The notes beneath the pieces are model-generated. The model had not been told where the DNA came from. It did no database searches and was given only the letters and a program-made list of their open reading frames with translations. This document shows positions 13,318-21,568 of a stretch of 37,915 bases of DNA, one piece after another; position 1 is the first letter of the stretch; each line of letters starts with the position of its first letter. The stretch comes from Deltaproteobacteria bacterium (lineage in GTDB: Bacteria; Desulfobacterota; Deferrisomatia; Deferrisomatales; JACRMM01). The stretch covers positions 1 to 37,915 of the forward strand of contig JACRMM010000069.1 in NCBI GenBank assembly GCA_016214985.1. Reading direction: 5' to 3'. A program made the position numbers and the translations under genes.

Positions 13318-14019
13318 ATGTCTCGGTGGATAGACCAGTACATCACAGAAGGGGACCGGACCCGTTTCTTCGATAGGACCGCGAATCTCAAGATTGAGCT
13401 TTTCAGGTTGGGAAGGGCGATCAAGATCGCCAACGAGGAGATAGCAGACCCACAACCCGAGGCGTTGAAGAATGCAGCAGAGTGGTTGCCATCTGCCAAG
13501 GCCAAGGAGGAGACGCTCTCTCTCCCCGTGCTAGAGGCCCTCAAGTTGCCATTCCGTGAGCCGCCAACGCTGGATCCAGAAGAGTCCAGAATTGTGCAGC
13601 ATGCTCTTGGCGTGATGGAGGAGTCCGAGGCAGAATTGCTGGAACTTTGCGATCGAGCTACACAACTGAGACACGAAGTAGAAAGCACGGTCCAATGGTT
13701 CAGAACTCAGAAGACCAAGTCCAAGAAGCCTCGTCCCAGGGCGCGCAACGATGCAATTAAACCTGGATTCGTTGCGCTAGCCAAGAGACTGGTCCGCGTA
13801 GCTGGCGACGACAACACAGATGAGGACCTATGGGCAAGAACGGAGCATTACGTGAAGGGGACCACCGGATTCCAAGAGCGGGGCGCAGAATGGAAGGTCT
13901 TCCGCGATGGGGAAGAACTCGTGCAACTCTGGCGCCAGCACAAGCGGCAAACCATTGGAAAACGAGGGTTTTTCCGATATCTAAGCGAAGCACGGAAGGC
14001 GTACACCTCACGCAGCTAA
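13318..14019 (+). CDS. Hypothetical protein, helical
   Basis: A 233-residue soluble protein with no recognised domain. It is mainly helical, with coiled-coil-prone stretches (VMEESEAELLELCDRATQLR) and a basic patch (RTQKTKSKKPRPRARND), which could bind nucleic acid. The C-terminal part contains KRQTIGKRGFFRYLSEARKA. GGAGG precedes the ATG by eight bases. Its base composition is less GC-rich than the neighbours, suggesting separate acquisition as a cargo or accessory gene. Confidence 0.6.
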   Translation: MSRWIDQYITEGDRTRFFDRTANLKIELFRLGRAIKIANEEIADPQPEALKNAAEWLPSAKAKEETLSLPVLEALKLPFREPPTLDPEESRIVQHALGVMEESEAELLELCDRATQLRHEVESTVQWFRTQKTKSKKPRPRARNDAIKPGFVALAKRLVRVAGDDNTDEDLWARTEHYVKGTTGFQERGAEWKVFRDGEELVQLWRQHKRQTIGKRGFFRYLSEARKAYTSRS

Positions 14020-14118
14020 CCGGCTACCGTCGAAACCCAATGATCTACTCGGTTCGTCAGGCATCCCTCCATGCCCCCGGCAATCCCGCCGGGCCTCAGG
14101 GACGCGAAAAGGCGAACA

Positions 14119-14328
14119 ATGGAAGCGCACCGAACCACCCCTGAAGCAGAGTACCTTCCCCCGAAAGCCTGTTCCGCCCTCTTCAGCACCCCCGAATCGA
14201 CGCTGGCGAATCTTCGCTGGCAGCGCAGGGGCCCTCCCTACATCAAGCGCGGCTCCCGCATCCTCTACCCTCGGGCCGACTTCGAGCGGTGGCTTGAGAG
14301 TCAGCGCATCCAGCCCGATGCAGCGTAA
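14119..14328 (+). CDS. AlpA/MerR-like winged-helix DNA-binding protein (excisionase-like)
   Basis: A 69-residue protein with the excisionase-type pattern: EYLPPKACSALFSTPESTLA as the recognition helix pair, NLRWQRRGPPYIKRGSRILY as the wing and ADFERWLESQRI at the end. Proteins of this kind act as excisionases/AlpA regulators in integrative elements or as helix-turn-helix activators. Its stop overlaps the start of the primase-helicase gene (TAATG), so the two are translationally coupled. Confidence 0.75.
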   Translation: MEAHRTTPEAEYLPPKACSALFSTPESTLANLRWQRRGPPYIKRGSRILYPRADFERWLESQRIQPDAA

Positions 14329-16544
14329 TGGGGGCACTGATGACCCGCATCCCCCCGCCCCCGTCACACATCCAGGGCGGCTCCTGGCTCGAGCAGCGCC
14401 CCATCCCCCCGCCCCCCCCGTGGGTGACGCTGGAACCCAAAACAGCAGAAGCCCCGCGCTGCAAACGCGGAGCCTCCAAAGCCGCCAACCATCAAGCACC
14501 TGTACCGTACCAACACCCCGGGGCCGTTGGAAGGAGTGCTGGCGTCGGCCCCCGGCATAGCGACGCCGCCGGGATTGCGGCGCACCTCGGGCAAGGCAAG
14601 GAGCGGCCGAACGGCGCCGGGTGGTTGACGCTCTGCCCCTGTCACGACGACCACGACCCGAGCTTGAGCGTCAACGACAAGGCCGACGGTGGCGTCACGG
14701 TCAAATGCTTCGCCGGGTGCGACTGGAAGACGGTTCGGGCCGAACTCGCGGCCCGCGGTCTGGTCGACGCCTACGACCCCCCGGAACCCCTCAGACCCTC
14801 GACCCGCTCCCCCGGGGAGGATCGGCCCCGCTGGATCTACCGCGACGCCTCCGGCGCCCCCGTGGGGCTCGTGGAGCGCATCGACCAGGGCCCGGGTAGA
14901 AAGTCCTTCTGCCAGTACCGACGCGAGGACGAAGCGTGGGTCAAGGGGCTCGACGGTAGGACGTTGCCCCTGTACCGGCTCCCCGAGTGCTTGGAGGCGG
15001 TCGCCGCCGGCCGGGTGGTCTACGTCGCCGAAGGGGAGAAGGCCGCCGACGCCCTCGTCAAGGTCGGCCTGGGCGCGACAACCTCCCCCGGGGGCGCCGA
15101 CAAGTGGCGCCCCGAGCACTCCGAATCGCTCCGCGGGGCCCGCGTGGTGATCCTCCCCGACAACGACGAACCCGGGAGGAGACACGCCGAGATGGTGGCG
15201 CGATCCCTCGCCGGGGTCGCCGCCAAGATCAATGTGGTTCCGCTCCCGGGACTGCCCCCGAAGGGCGACGCCTTCGACTTCCTCGAGGCCGGCGGAACGC
15301 GGGAGCAGCTCGAGGCCCTGGCCGCAGCCGAACCGGCGCGGGTGAACCTGACAGACCCCATCGCGAAGGGTTTCACCGCGGCACAGCTCACGAGCATGGA
15401 CTTTCCGGAACCCATGTGGGCGGTCCCGGGGCTCCTCACGGTGGGGCTCACCCTCCTCTGCGGCAAACCCAAGCAAGGGAAAAGCTGGCTCGCCCTCGAC
15501 CTCTGCTTGGCTGTCGCTTTCGGTGGACGGGCCCTCGGCAAGTACGCCGTCGGCAAAGGTTCCTCGCTCTACTTCGCCCTGGAAGACACCCCTCGGCGAT
15601 TACAAGCGCGCCTCCGAATGGTCCTCGACGGGCAGACCGCTCCCGAAGGGATGCACCTCTTCTGCCAGTGGCCGCGGCTCGACCAGGGCGGCGCCGAGCA
15701 ACTGGCCGAGTGGCTCGCCGCGCACCCGGACTGCCGCCTTGTAATTGTGGACACGCTCCAGAAGATCCGAGCGCCCAGCAAGACGACCGGGACCCTCTAT
15801 GGGCAGGACTACGAGGCCTTGTCCGCACTCAAGGCCGTGGCCGACGCGGCCGGCGTGGCTCTTGTGGTCGTTCATCACCTCCGCAAGGGAGCGTCTGACG
15901 ACGTGTTCGACACTGTGTCCGGTACGCTGGGGCTCACGGGCGCCGCGGACGCCACGCTGATCCTCGCTCGCACCCCTGGGAAGTTCTCGGCCACGCTGCA
16001 CTGTACGGGCCGAGACATTGAGGAGCAGTCCCGGGCCCTGGAACTCGACCCCCGACGCATGACCTGGTGCGATGTTGGCGACGCCGAGGAGCGGGCAGGA
16101 TCGGACGAGAGGCAGGCCGTTCTTGACGTTCTCCGCGAGGCGAGCGGTTCACTCTCCCTTGAGGAGGTGGCGAAGAAGACCCGCAAGCGCCCGGACGCAA
16201 CGCGGAAGCTCTTGGCCCGAGCGGCCGACCAGGGGCTCGTGGTTCGCACGGGGAAGGGGCTGTACGCCATCACCCAACAGTCCTATCAGACACCCCCCCT
16301 CTCTCGTCCGTTGGGTCCTGATGGTACGGACGGTCCCGAGAGTCCGCAGCGTCCGTTGGGTCCGTTGAATCCGGAGAGTCCGTTGCGTCCGTTGAGTCCG
16401 GAGAGTCCGCACGGCTCTTTAGGGCAAACGGACGCAGCGGACGCACGGCAGAGTCCGCGCGAAACCAGCGCCCAGAGCGGGCAAACCCCCGAACGGACTC
16501 AACGGACGCAACGGACGCAAGCCAAGGAGGAGGTGGACCTGTGA
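14328..16544 (+). CDS. Primase (TOPRIM) - RepA-like helicase fusion, replication protein
   Basis: A 738-residue replication protein. After a low-complexity Pro-rich N-terminus (~1-80; the true start may be further in) comes a CHC2-like zinc finger (C103, H106, C127, C131), a TOPRIM primase core (VYVAEGEKAADAL and VVILPDNDEPG) and a hexameric RecA/RepA-like helicase domain with Walker A GKPKQGKSW (K385), Walker B LVIVDTLQ (D475) and the sensor VVHHLRKGASD. A winged-helix segment (SLSLEEVAKKTRKRPDATRK) follows. The last ~80 residues are repetitive because the DNA underneath carries nonamer repeats. Its role would be to open the element's origin and prime synthesis, as the alpha protein does in satellite P4. 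Confidence 0.88.
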   Translation: MGALMTRIPPPPSHIQGGSWLEQRPIPPPPPWVTLEPKTAEAPRCKRGASKAANHQAPVPYQHPGAVGRSAGVGPRHSDAAGIAAHLGQGKERPNGAGWLTLCPCHDDHDPSLSVNDKADGGVTVKCFAGCDWKTVRAELAARGLVDAYDPPEPLRPSTRSPGEDRPRWIYRDASGAPVGLVERIDQGPGRKSFCQYRREDEAWVKGLDGRTLPLYRLPECLEAVAAGRVVYVAEGEKAADALVKVGLGATTSPGGADKWRPEHSESLRGARVVILPDNDEPGRRHAEMVARSLAGVAAKINVVPLPGLPPKGDAFDFLEAGGTREQLEALAAAEPARVNLTDPIAKGFTAAQLTSMDFPEPMWAVPGLLTVGLTLLCGKPKQGKSWLALDLCLAVAFGGRALGKYAVGKGSSLYFALEDTPRRLQARLRMVLDGQTAPEGMHLFCQWPRLDQGGAEQLAEWLAAHPDCRLVIVDTLQKIRAPSKTTGTLYGQDYEALSALKAVADAAGVALVVVHHLRKGASDDVFDTVSGTLGLTGAADATLILARTPGKFSATLHCTGRDIEEQSRALELDPRRMTWCDVGDAEERAGSDERQAVLDVLREASGSLSLEEVAKKTRKRPDATRKLLARAADQGLVVRTGKGLYAITQQSYQTPPLSRPLGPDGTDGPESPQRPLGPLNPESPLRPLSPESPHGSLGQTDAADARQSPRETSAQSGQTPERTQRTQRTQAKEEVDL
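16343..16414 (+). repeat. Eight tandem nonamers, iteron-like, plus orientation
   Basis: Units starting with TCCG recur every nine bases at 16343, 16352, 16361, 16370, 16379, 16388, 16397 and 16406. Two 27-base blocks (16352-16378 and 16379-16405) each read TCCGTTGxx-TCCGTTGxx-TCCGGAGAG and differ at two positions. A further TCCGTTGGG lies at 16307. The array is inside the 3' end of the primase-helicase gene. Confidence 0.8.
16429..16520 (-). repeat. Inverted nonamers opposite the iteron-like array
   Basis: CGGAC, the complement of the unit core, recurs with nine-base spacing at 16429 and 16438 and at 16494, 16503 and 16512. Bases 16494-16516 are the exact reverse complement of 16378-16400, a perfect 23-bp inverted repeat with 93 bases between the arms. 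Together with the forward array this looks like an origin or replication-control region. Confidence 0.75.
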
Positions 16545-16915
16545 CCGCTCTCGACCTCCTCCGCGACCTGGAGGCCCAGGGCTTCCTCCTGGAGGCCCGC
16601 GGCGAACGACTTCACGTCGAAGCGCCGGCCGGCACCTTGACTCCCGAGCTTCGAGCCAACCTCACCGAGCACAAACCGACCCTTCTGCGGCTTCTCCAAG
16701 GCGGCAAGGGGCATGCGCCGGAGCGACTCCCATACCTCGACCAGCGCGACGACCTAGTGATCCCCTTCGAGGCCGACCCCTCCCACCACTGGTGGAAGCC
16801 CGACGGACGCTCCCTCCGCGAGACCCTGGCGGGCATGGGCGCCGGCCCGGAGGTGTTGCGCCTTTACGTACCACCTTGGCTATTCGCGAGCGACGCCAAA
16901 CCCACGATTCACTGA
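16541..16915 (+). CDS. TubC N-terminal docking-domain-like protein
   Basis: A 124-residue protein whose first half (ALDLLRDLEAQGFLLEARGE, RLHVEAPAGTLTPELRANLT, HKPTLLRLLQ) matches the TubC_N docking fold, a small helix-hairpin dimer first described in megasynthases. The same fold is common next to replication proteins in phages and integrative elements. The second half is unrecognised, with SHHWWKPDGRSL. Its GTG start overlaps the TGA stop of the primase-helicase gene (GTGA), indicating coupled translation and a possible role in replisome assembly. Confidence 0.7.
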   Translation: MTALDLLRDLEAQGFLLEARGERLHVEAPAGTLTPELRANLTEHKPTLLRLLQGGKGHAPERLPYLDQRDDLVIPFEADPSHHWWKPDGRSLRETLAGMGAGPEVLRLYVPPWLFASDAKPTIH

Positions 16916-16963
16916 CGACTCAGCGCCATCGCAAGACGCTTCGGCGAGAAAGGACCCAGGACC

Positions 16964-17365
16964 ATGCAGACGAAGATGGAACAGCCCGAAACCAGCAAAG
17001 AAGAAGACTCTTGGTTCCAGTGCGCCGCGACCACGAAAGCCGGGCGACGCTGCCGAAAGTCTTCCGGCCTTTCCGGTTGGTGCCACTGTCACGAAGCGGA
17101 ATGGTCGAAGAAGCCCCGGCCACGCTGCGAGTGGTTCGTTGACCCTGACAACGTCTCCCCCCTCCGAAGGTGCCCACGACCGGTTTACCCTGGGCAACGG
17201 TACTGTTCCCACTGCTCGCTCGAATTGGCGGCTATTCGCGAAAGAACCGCACGCGCGTTCGAGGGGTGGAGGCAGGAGAACCCGGAGATGTGGGCGGAAC
17301 TACTCGCCAAGGACGCCGCCCGCGACGCGCAGCAGCAAGCGGGCGCGCAGGAGCGCGGGCGATGA
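16964..17365 (+). CDS. Cys-rich small protein, probably zinc-binding
   Basis: A 133-residue protein with cysteines in CAATTKAGRRCRK, SGWCHCH, PRCEW, RRCPRP and RYCSHCSLEL, which suggests two or three zinc-binding knuckles. The C-terminal half is a charged helix (RAFEGWRQENPEMWAELLAK). No family is recognised. It overlaps the next gene by ATGA. It lies in the run of small genes after the primase-helicase and is probably part of the same operon. Confidence 0.65.
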   Translation: MQTKMEQPETSKEEDSWFQCAATTKAGRRCRKSSGLSGWCHCHEAEWSKKPRPRCEWFVDPDNVSPLRRCPRPVYPGQRYCSHCSLELAAIRERTARAFEGWRQENPEMWAELLAKDAARDAQQQAGAQERGR

Positions 17366-17655
17366 AGCGGCCACACACCTACCGCGCCAGCGCCGAGGGC
17401 GGCACCATCACGCGGCCGCTGTCCCTGCGAGAAGCCATCGTGGTGCACTGCGTCGAGTGCTTCGGCTTCGAGGCGAGCCAGTCCACGGTGTGCTCGTCTC
17501 CCTTCTGCGGCCTGTACGCATACTCACCGTATGGCCTCGGGCACCGAGGGGGCGTCCTGCGCGTCTTGGGCCGGGGCAGGAAGGTTGAGGGGACCCAAGC
17601 GGAGGGGGTTCCCGAGGGCCAGGATTCGACGCCAGACACCAGGGGCGACCTGTGA
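17362..17655 (+). CDS. Small protein with phage-type Cys motif
   Basis: A 97-residue protein. Residues ~24-55 hold AIVVHCVECFGFEASQSTVC and CGLYAYSPYGLG, following the pattern C-x2-C...C-x5-C with LY-YSPY that recurs in uncharacterised phage and integrative-element proteins and probably binds zinc. The tail is disordered. Its ATG overlaps the preceding stop (ATGA at 17362-17365). Confidence 0.62.
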   Translation: MKRPHTYRASAEGGTITRPLSLREAIVVHCVECFGFEASQSTVCSSPFCGLYAYSPYGLGHRGGVLRVLGRGRKVEGTQAEGVPEGQDSTPDTRGDL

Positions 17656-17876
17656 GCCGCGGAGAGAAGCTCGGGCAGAAGAGGGGCACCCCGACTGGCC
17701 GCGTTTGGCACCGGGGAATCCGGGTACACCTGCGCTCCGAGCCGAGCCCGCCCCGACCCCCAGATGAACACCGTAACTGCCTATACTGCACCGCCAGTGC
17801 CGTCTTGGAGCGCCCACAGACCAGCGTCTCGGCGCGAACTTGCAAGCCAACGTCCCACACCTACAAGGAACCCACC

Positions 17877-18077
17877 ATGAGAACGACCGCTGATCCTCTT
17901 ACCCCTTCCGAGCAACCCCTGACCCGGCTGAGTCTTCGGGTGCCGAAATGGGTCATACTCCGCCTCGGAGTTGAAGCAGCCGCTCGGGGCATGACCACAA
18001 GCGCGCTCGCCCGCGCGCTCCTGAACAACGCCGTCTGCGACCCCAGCCGGCGGGTGAAGATCGCATACGGCCGGTAA
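17877..18077 (+). CDS. Ribbon-helix-helix-like DNA-binding protein
   Basis: A 66-residue protein with the strand LTRLSLRVPKWVILRLGVEA and helix-turn-helix AARGMTTSALARALLNNAV of Arc/MetJ-type ribbon-helix-helix proteins, typical of small repressors in mobile elements. The ATG at 17877 is chosen for its AAGGA site. The frame is open upstream to a GTG at 17652 that overlaps the previous stop, but the extra 75 residues look noncoding. It is a candidate regulator of the replication operon. Confidence 0.62.
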   Translation: MRTTADPLTPSEQPLTRLSLRVPKWVILRLGVEAAARGMTTSALARALLNNAVCDPSRRVKIAYGR

Positions 18078-18127
18078 AGACGACGCCGACTCCGCCCCTC
18101 GGGTGTCCGACAATCCAGGCACTTCTC

Positions 18128-18156
18128 TTGACCTTTCGCGCCCCACAGGGAAGTAT
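18128..18156 (+). promoter_or_regulatory. Possible promoter of the Sel1-protease gene
   Basis: TTGACC (18128-18133), a 17-base spacer and AAGTAT (18151-18156), 40 bases upstream of the ATG at 18197. The -10 is weak, so this is tentative. Confidence 0.38.
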
Positions 18157-18196
18157 TGGCGCCGAGTGAACCGCAGGGCAAGGAGGAGGGATAGAG

Positions 18197-19771
18197 ATGC
18201 AGAGGGGGCGAATCCCGGTTGCTGGGTTTCTGCTTGTTCTCTCCGTTATGTCAGCCGCGCTCGCGTTTGAATTTGGGGACAATGGCCTCCACAGGCTGGC
18301 GGAGACTGGAGATGCGTCCGCAGAATACGCCCTCGGGTTATCATACTCCGAAGGCCTGGGCGTCCCTCAAGATTACGCCGAGGCCACGAAGTGGTATCGC
18401 AAAGCAGCGGAGCATGGGCACGTGGGCGCTCAGTTCAGCCTTGCCGTTATGTACTACGATGGGAGCGGCGTCCCCCAAGATTATGTGGAGGCCGCAAAGT
18501 GGTACCGCAAAGCAGCGGAGAATGGGCACGTGCGCGGTCAATTCAGCCTTGCCGGAATGTATCACGAGGGGCGCGGTGTGCCTCAGGATTACACCGAGGC
18601 GATGAAGTGGTCCCGAATGGCGGCCGAGCAGGGGCACGCTTCTGCCCAGTTCAACCTCGGAGTTATGTATGACAGCGGTCAGGGCGTCACACAGAACTAT
18701 AAAGAGGCCATGAAGTGGTACCGAATGGCAGCCGAGCAGGGGCACGCTTCTGCCCAGTTCAACCTCGGAGTTATGTATGACAGCGGTCAGGGCGTCACAC
18801 AGAACTATAAAGAGGCCATCAAGTGGTACCGCGAGGCAGCGGACCAGGGAGACGCCAGCGCCCAGTACAATCTCGGCAGCATGTATGTCAGGGGTGCGGG
18901 TGTCCCCCAAGATTACGTGCAGGCTCACATGTGGCGCAATTTGGCGGCTGCAAATGCACCGAGTGACAAGAGAGCAGCGTGGGAGAAGACCCGCGACGCG
19001 ATCGCGGCCGATATGACCCCCGCCCAAATTGCAGAAGCCCAACGACGTGCACAGGAGTGGCGCCCAAGCACCAGTGCATCCAGTTCCTCGGAACCACCTC
19101 CACCACCTCCCCCCCCACCGCCCGCGACCGAACCGGCCCCCGCTCCGGCGCCGTCGCTCATGGCGTCCGGCACTTGCTTCGCCATTACCCCCGACGGCTA
19201 TCTCCTCACCGCTCACCACGTCGCAACAGCCGGCAAGAACGTCTGGGTTCGCCTCCCGGATGGGCGCAGCGTGGCAGCGAAGGTTGCGAAGTCCCTTCGC
19301 TCCGTTGACCTCGCTGTATTGAAAGTCGACGTACCCACCCCCAACTATCTGGAACTTGCCGACAGCGGCTCCGCGAACACGGGCGACAAGGTGTTCACGC
19401 TCGGCTTCCCCGCCTCCACCATCCTCGGGACCGAGCCCAAGTTCACCGACGGAAGCGTCAGCGCACTGAGTGGCCCAGGCGACGACGCGACGTTCCTTCA
19501 GGTCTCCGTCCCCATCCAGCCGGGCAACTCCGGAGGGCCCTTGGTCAACGAGAAAGGGAAGGTCGTCGGCATCGTGGCGGCTACGGCGGCCGTTGAGGCC
19601 TTTTTCGGCGCTACAGGCAGCCTGCCGCAGAACGTGAACTGGGCCGTAAACGCCGACTTCGCGCGAACCCTCTTCAAACAGCCCAAGACTGCCAGCGCTT
19701 CGGCTCCCTCTCGACAGGCCGTGATCGAGAAGACCAAGAAGGCGTTGGGGTACGTCATGGCGTTCGAGTGA
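18197..19771 (+). CDS. Secreted Sel1-repeat / HtrA-type serine protease fusion
   Basis: A 524-residue exported protein. A signal peptide (residues 1-23, ending AALA) is followed by six 36-residue Sel1 repeats of the AQFNLGVMYDSGQGV-QNYKEA-KWYR type (~41-257), a helical spacer and a polyproline linker (EPPPPPPPPPP, ~300-325), then a trypsin-like protease domain with H341 (LLTAHHVATA), D371 (RSVDLAVLKV) and S445 (QPGNSGGPL). No PDZ domain is seen. Sel1 arrays are protein-binding solenoids, so the enzyme may be guided to a target in the envelope. An excellent GGAGGAGGG site precedes the ATG. It is a stand-alone cargo gene of the element. Confidence 0.88.
   Translation: MQRGRIPVAGFLLVLSVMSAALAFEFGDNGLHRLAETGDASAEYALGLSYSEGLGVPQDYAEATKWYRKAAEHGHVGAQFSLAVMYYDGSGVPQDYVEAAKWYRKAAENGHVRGQFSLAGMYHEGRGVPQDYTEAMKWSRMAAEQGHASAQFNLGVMYDSGQGVTQNYKEAMKWYRMAAEQGHASAQFNLGVMYDSGQGVTQNYKEAIKWYREAADQGDASAQYNLGSMYVRGAGVPQDYVQAHMWRNLAAANAPSDKRAAWEKTRDAIAADMTPAQIAEAQRRAQEWRPSTSASSSSEPPPPPPPPPPATEPAPAPAPSLMASGTCFAITPDGYLLTAHHVATAGKNVWVRLPDGRSVAAKVAKSLRSVDLAVLKVDVPTPNYLELADSGSANTGDKVFTLGFPASTILGTEPKFTDGSVSALSGPGDDATFLQVSVPIQPGNSGGPLVNEKGKVVGIVAATAAVEAFFGATGSLPQNVNWAVNADFARTLFKQPKTASASAPSRQAVIEKTKKALGYVMAFE
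18613..18828 (+). repeat. Near-exact 108-bp tandem duplication (Sel1 repeats)
   Basis: Bases 18613-18720 and 18721-18828 are almost identical, differing at only a few positions, each encoding one 36-residue Sel1 repeat. The rest of the array is more divergent, so this unit was duplicated recently. Confidence 0.88.
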
Positions 19772-19809
19772 GCGACTCGACGCACCGCGCCGGTAGTGGG
19801 TCAGTTTGA

Positions 19810-20754
19810 CTAGGCGGCTACGGGGGGCGGGGGTGCAGACCTAGGAGTGCGAGGAGGACGGTGGTTCGTGTGCGCTCGACAGATTTTACAGGGGCATGGA
19901 CGTTTCGTGAAATGTCGGACGCCGACCGCAGTGCGGGAAACTCGATCAGCTCGTTTGAAGACTAGGTCAAATAGTTCCTCTTCTTTGTTCTCTAGATATC
20001 TTCGCAAGGCATAACTGCACATGTCTGCAATCTGCACAAACATCGTCAACTTGCTATCGACAAAAAACGGCGTTTCTACGATATTCTTAATTCTCGTCCA
20101 AAACGTCCCGTTGCTATAGAACTCATGCATAGAGTCGGAGTGTTTCTTGGCTACTGTAGGATTGTTATCATGGACCACGATGCCATGATATTGTGTGAGA
20201 TCGCTGCGACTCTTGCCAGCCAGAAAATGCTGAAAACGGGTAATGACTTGTTCAAATGCTTGATATTCGTTTGACTTGTAAATTCTCTTCGGATCGTGCC
20301 TCTTATCAATGCACTCCGCAAAGAGTCGCGCAAACTGCCACTCGGAGACTTTTTCGGCTACATCTCTGACAAACGTCTTCCGCTCGTCGAACGTCAGATG
20401 GACATATTCGATTGTCCGTGAGTAGTCTTTCTTCGTCTGGTCGTGTAGCTTCTTTGGGCCTTTCTTGCGAAGTTCATCTAACTTCGCGGCCCGGTAAACC
20501 AATACCCGTTTGCGCCGGTCCTCCCACGATAATGTCTCAAAGTCTGAAATCTTCGCCTGTTCAATGTATTTTCGCATAAGGTATGCCGTGTGCATCTCGG
20601 CACCTTCAAGGCCATAATTGGCCTTGAGGCGGCTGATTTGCTGGTCGCATACGGTCCAGCTTTGGACAGGGACGGCAACGCCGGCCAAGACGTAATGAGA
20701 GGTCGTTCCGGGTACTTCTGGAGTACCGGATTCGTCAACATAGCAGATGAACAT
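19810..20754 (-). CDS. DUF3800-family protein
   Basis: A 314-residue protein beginning MFICYVDESG, the hallmark of DUF3800, whose members have an RNase H-like fold with conserved acidic residues (here D7 and E8). Later motifs include IVVHDNNPTVAKKHSDSMHE and MFVQIADMCSYALRRYLENK. DUF3800 genes are common in mobile elements and anti-phage islands, but their biochemical role is not established. A small Cys cluster (RPCPCKICRAHTNH) near the C-terminus is unusual. The gene is much less GC-rich than its surroundings, a sign of recent transfer. The ATG at 20754 is the natural family start. Confidence 0.8.
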   Translation of the reverse strand: MFICYVDESGTPEVPGTTSHYVLAGVAVPVQSWTVCDQQISRLKANYGLEGAEMHTAYLMRKYIEQAKISDFETLSWEDRRKRVLVYRAAKLDELRKKGPKKLHDQTKKDYSRTIEYVHLTFDERKTFVRDVAEKVSEWQFARLFAECIDKRHDPKRIYKSNEYQAFEQVITRFQHFLAGKSRSDLTQYHGIVVHDNNPTVAKKHSDSMHEFYSNGTFWTRIKNIVETPFFVDSKLTMFVQIADMCSYALRRYLENKEEELFDLVFKRADRVSRTAVGVRHFTKRPCPCKICRAHTNHRPPRTPRSAPPPPVAA

Positions 20755-20906
20755 GGACCCCCCGGATCTTGGGCAAAAAAAATGCGACTGGGCCGGGGGT
20801 AGTGAAACCACCCTCGAGGCGAGTCGCTTGGCGACTCTTCCCAGACGCAAGGAGAAGTATCGGCATGAGGGGCGCTTTCGTCAAGACCAAATTCCAGGAA
20901 AATTCA

Positions 20907-21020
20907 TCACCCCAGTAAACCAGCGATTTCCCGAAGAGTCCAGATATGATCCGCAACCCCTGCCTCCATGGCCGGGGTGACGCGGAGCGTCTGGTGAATC
21001 CGCGCGAAGTTGTAGTAACC
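20907..21020 (-). pseudogene. IS1-type transposase, C-terminal fragment
   Basis: The minus strand reads YYNFARIHQTLRVTPAMEAG followed by VADHIWTLREIAGLLG and a TGA stop. This closely follows the C-terminal end of IS1-type DDE transposases (YNFCRVHKTLRVTPAMEAGV...). A stop codon just upstream (near 21025) marks the breakpoint; the catalytic domain is absent. It is an insertion-sequence scar between the DUF3800 and thermonuclease genes. Confidence 0.72.
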
Positions 21021-21088
21021 AACGGTTTATCTGGACGCTCCGGAAACTCTAGGCCGCGAAGGCTGCCGTTCTGACACACCCTCCTCGC

Positions 21089-21568
21089 CTACCGCCGCAC
21101 CTTCCTCCACTCCCACGGCGGCACCGGCTCGCGGTCCTGCCACAAACCGCGCCTCGCTGCCCTTGCCTCACTCTCCAGCCTTTCCAGTTCCCGATCCCTC
21201 GCGGCATACTTCCGATACCACCACGCGAGCCCGACCCGAACCATCTCCTTGTTGAGGTTCCTTCCGTCCGGCAGGATCACCCACGCGACCGTCCGACCGT
21301 AGCGGTCCACGTCCGTCTCCCGCACGGTCACGTCCCTGCCGTACGCGAGGCTTGAGGCGTACTCCTTCGCCTTCTGGCCGAACGCCTGCCTCTTCTCCTG
21401 GCTGTCGATCCCGTGGAGGCGCACCTTCACCTCTCGGCCAGCGTCGAGCGCCTTGATCGTGTCGCCGTCCGTGACGCCGACCACGCGGCCGGAGAAATCG
21501 CCGGCAGAAGTCAGGGGGGCGTAAAGCAGGAGGGCGACGAGGCAGGCGGATCGGCGCAGGGTTCGCAT
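21089..21568 (-). CDS. Secreted thermonuclease (SNase/YncB-like)
   Basis: A 159-residue calcium-dependent nuclease of the staphylococcal nuclease family. A signal peptide (MRTLRRSACLVALLLYAPLT, then SAG) is followed by the OB-fold with the expected active site: D36 in VTDGDT, R50 in VRLHGID, D55, E58 in DSQEK and R92 in DRYGRT. The numbering keeps a constant offset of 15 from the S. aureus enzyme through E58. SNases are common near the ends of integrative elements and could degrade incoming or extracellular DNA. A decayed copy lies at 10262-10306. The ATG at 21568 fits the signal peptide; no good ribosome-binding site is seen. Confidence 0.87.
   Translation of the reverse strand: MRTLRRSACLVALLLYAPLTSAGDFSGRVVGVTDGDTIKALDAGREVKVRLHGIDSQEKRQAFGQKAKEYASSLAYGRDVTVRETDVDRYGRTVAWVILPDGRNLNKEMVRVGLAWWYRKYAARDRELERLESEARAARRGLWQDREPVPPWEWRKVRR

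Noticed and set aside
16343..16520. CRISPR array
   Set aside because: Units are nine bases long with no spacers and occur in both orientations; no cas genes in the window.
17652..17876. N-terminal extension of the ribbon-helix-helix protein from the GTG at 17652
   Set aside because: The extra 75 residues are low-complexity and lack conservation features, while the ATG at 17877 has its own AAGGA site and begins the domain. Coupling through the GTGA overlap keeps a small doubt.
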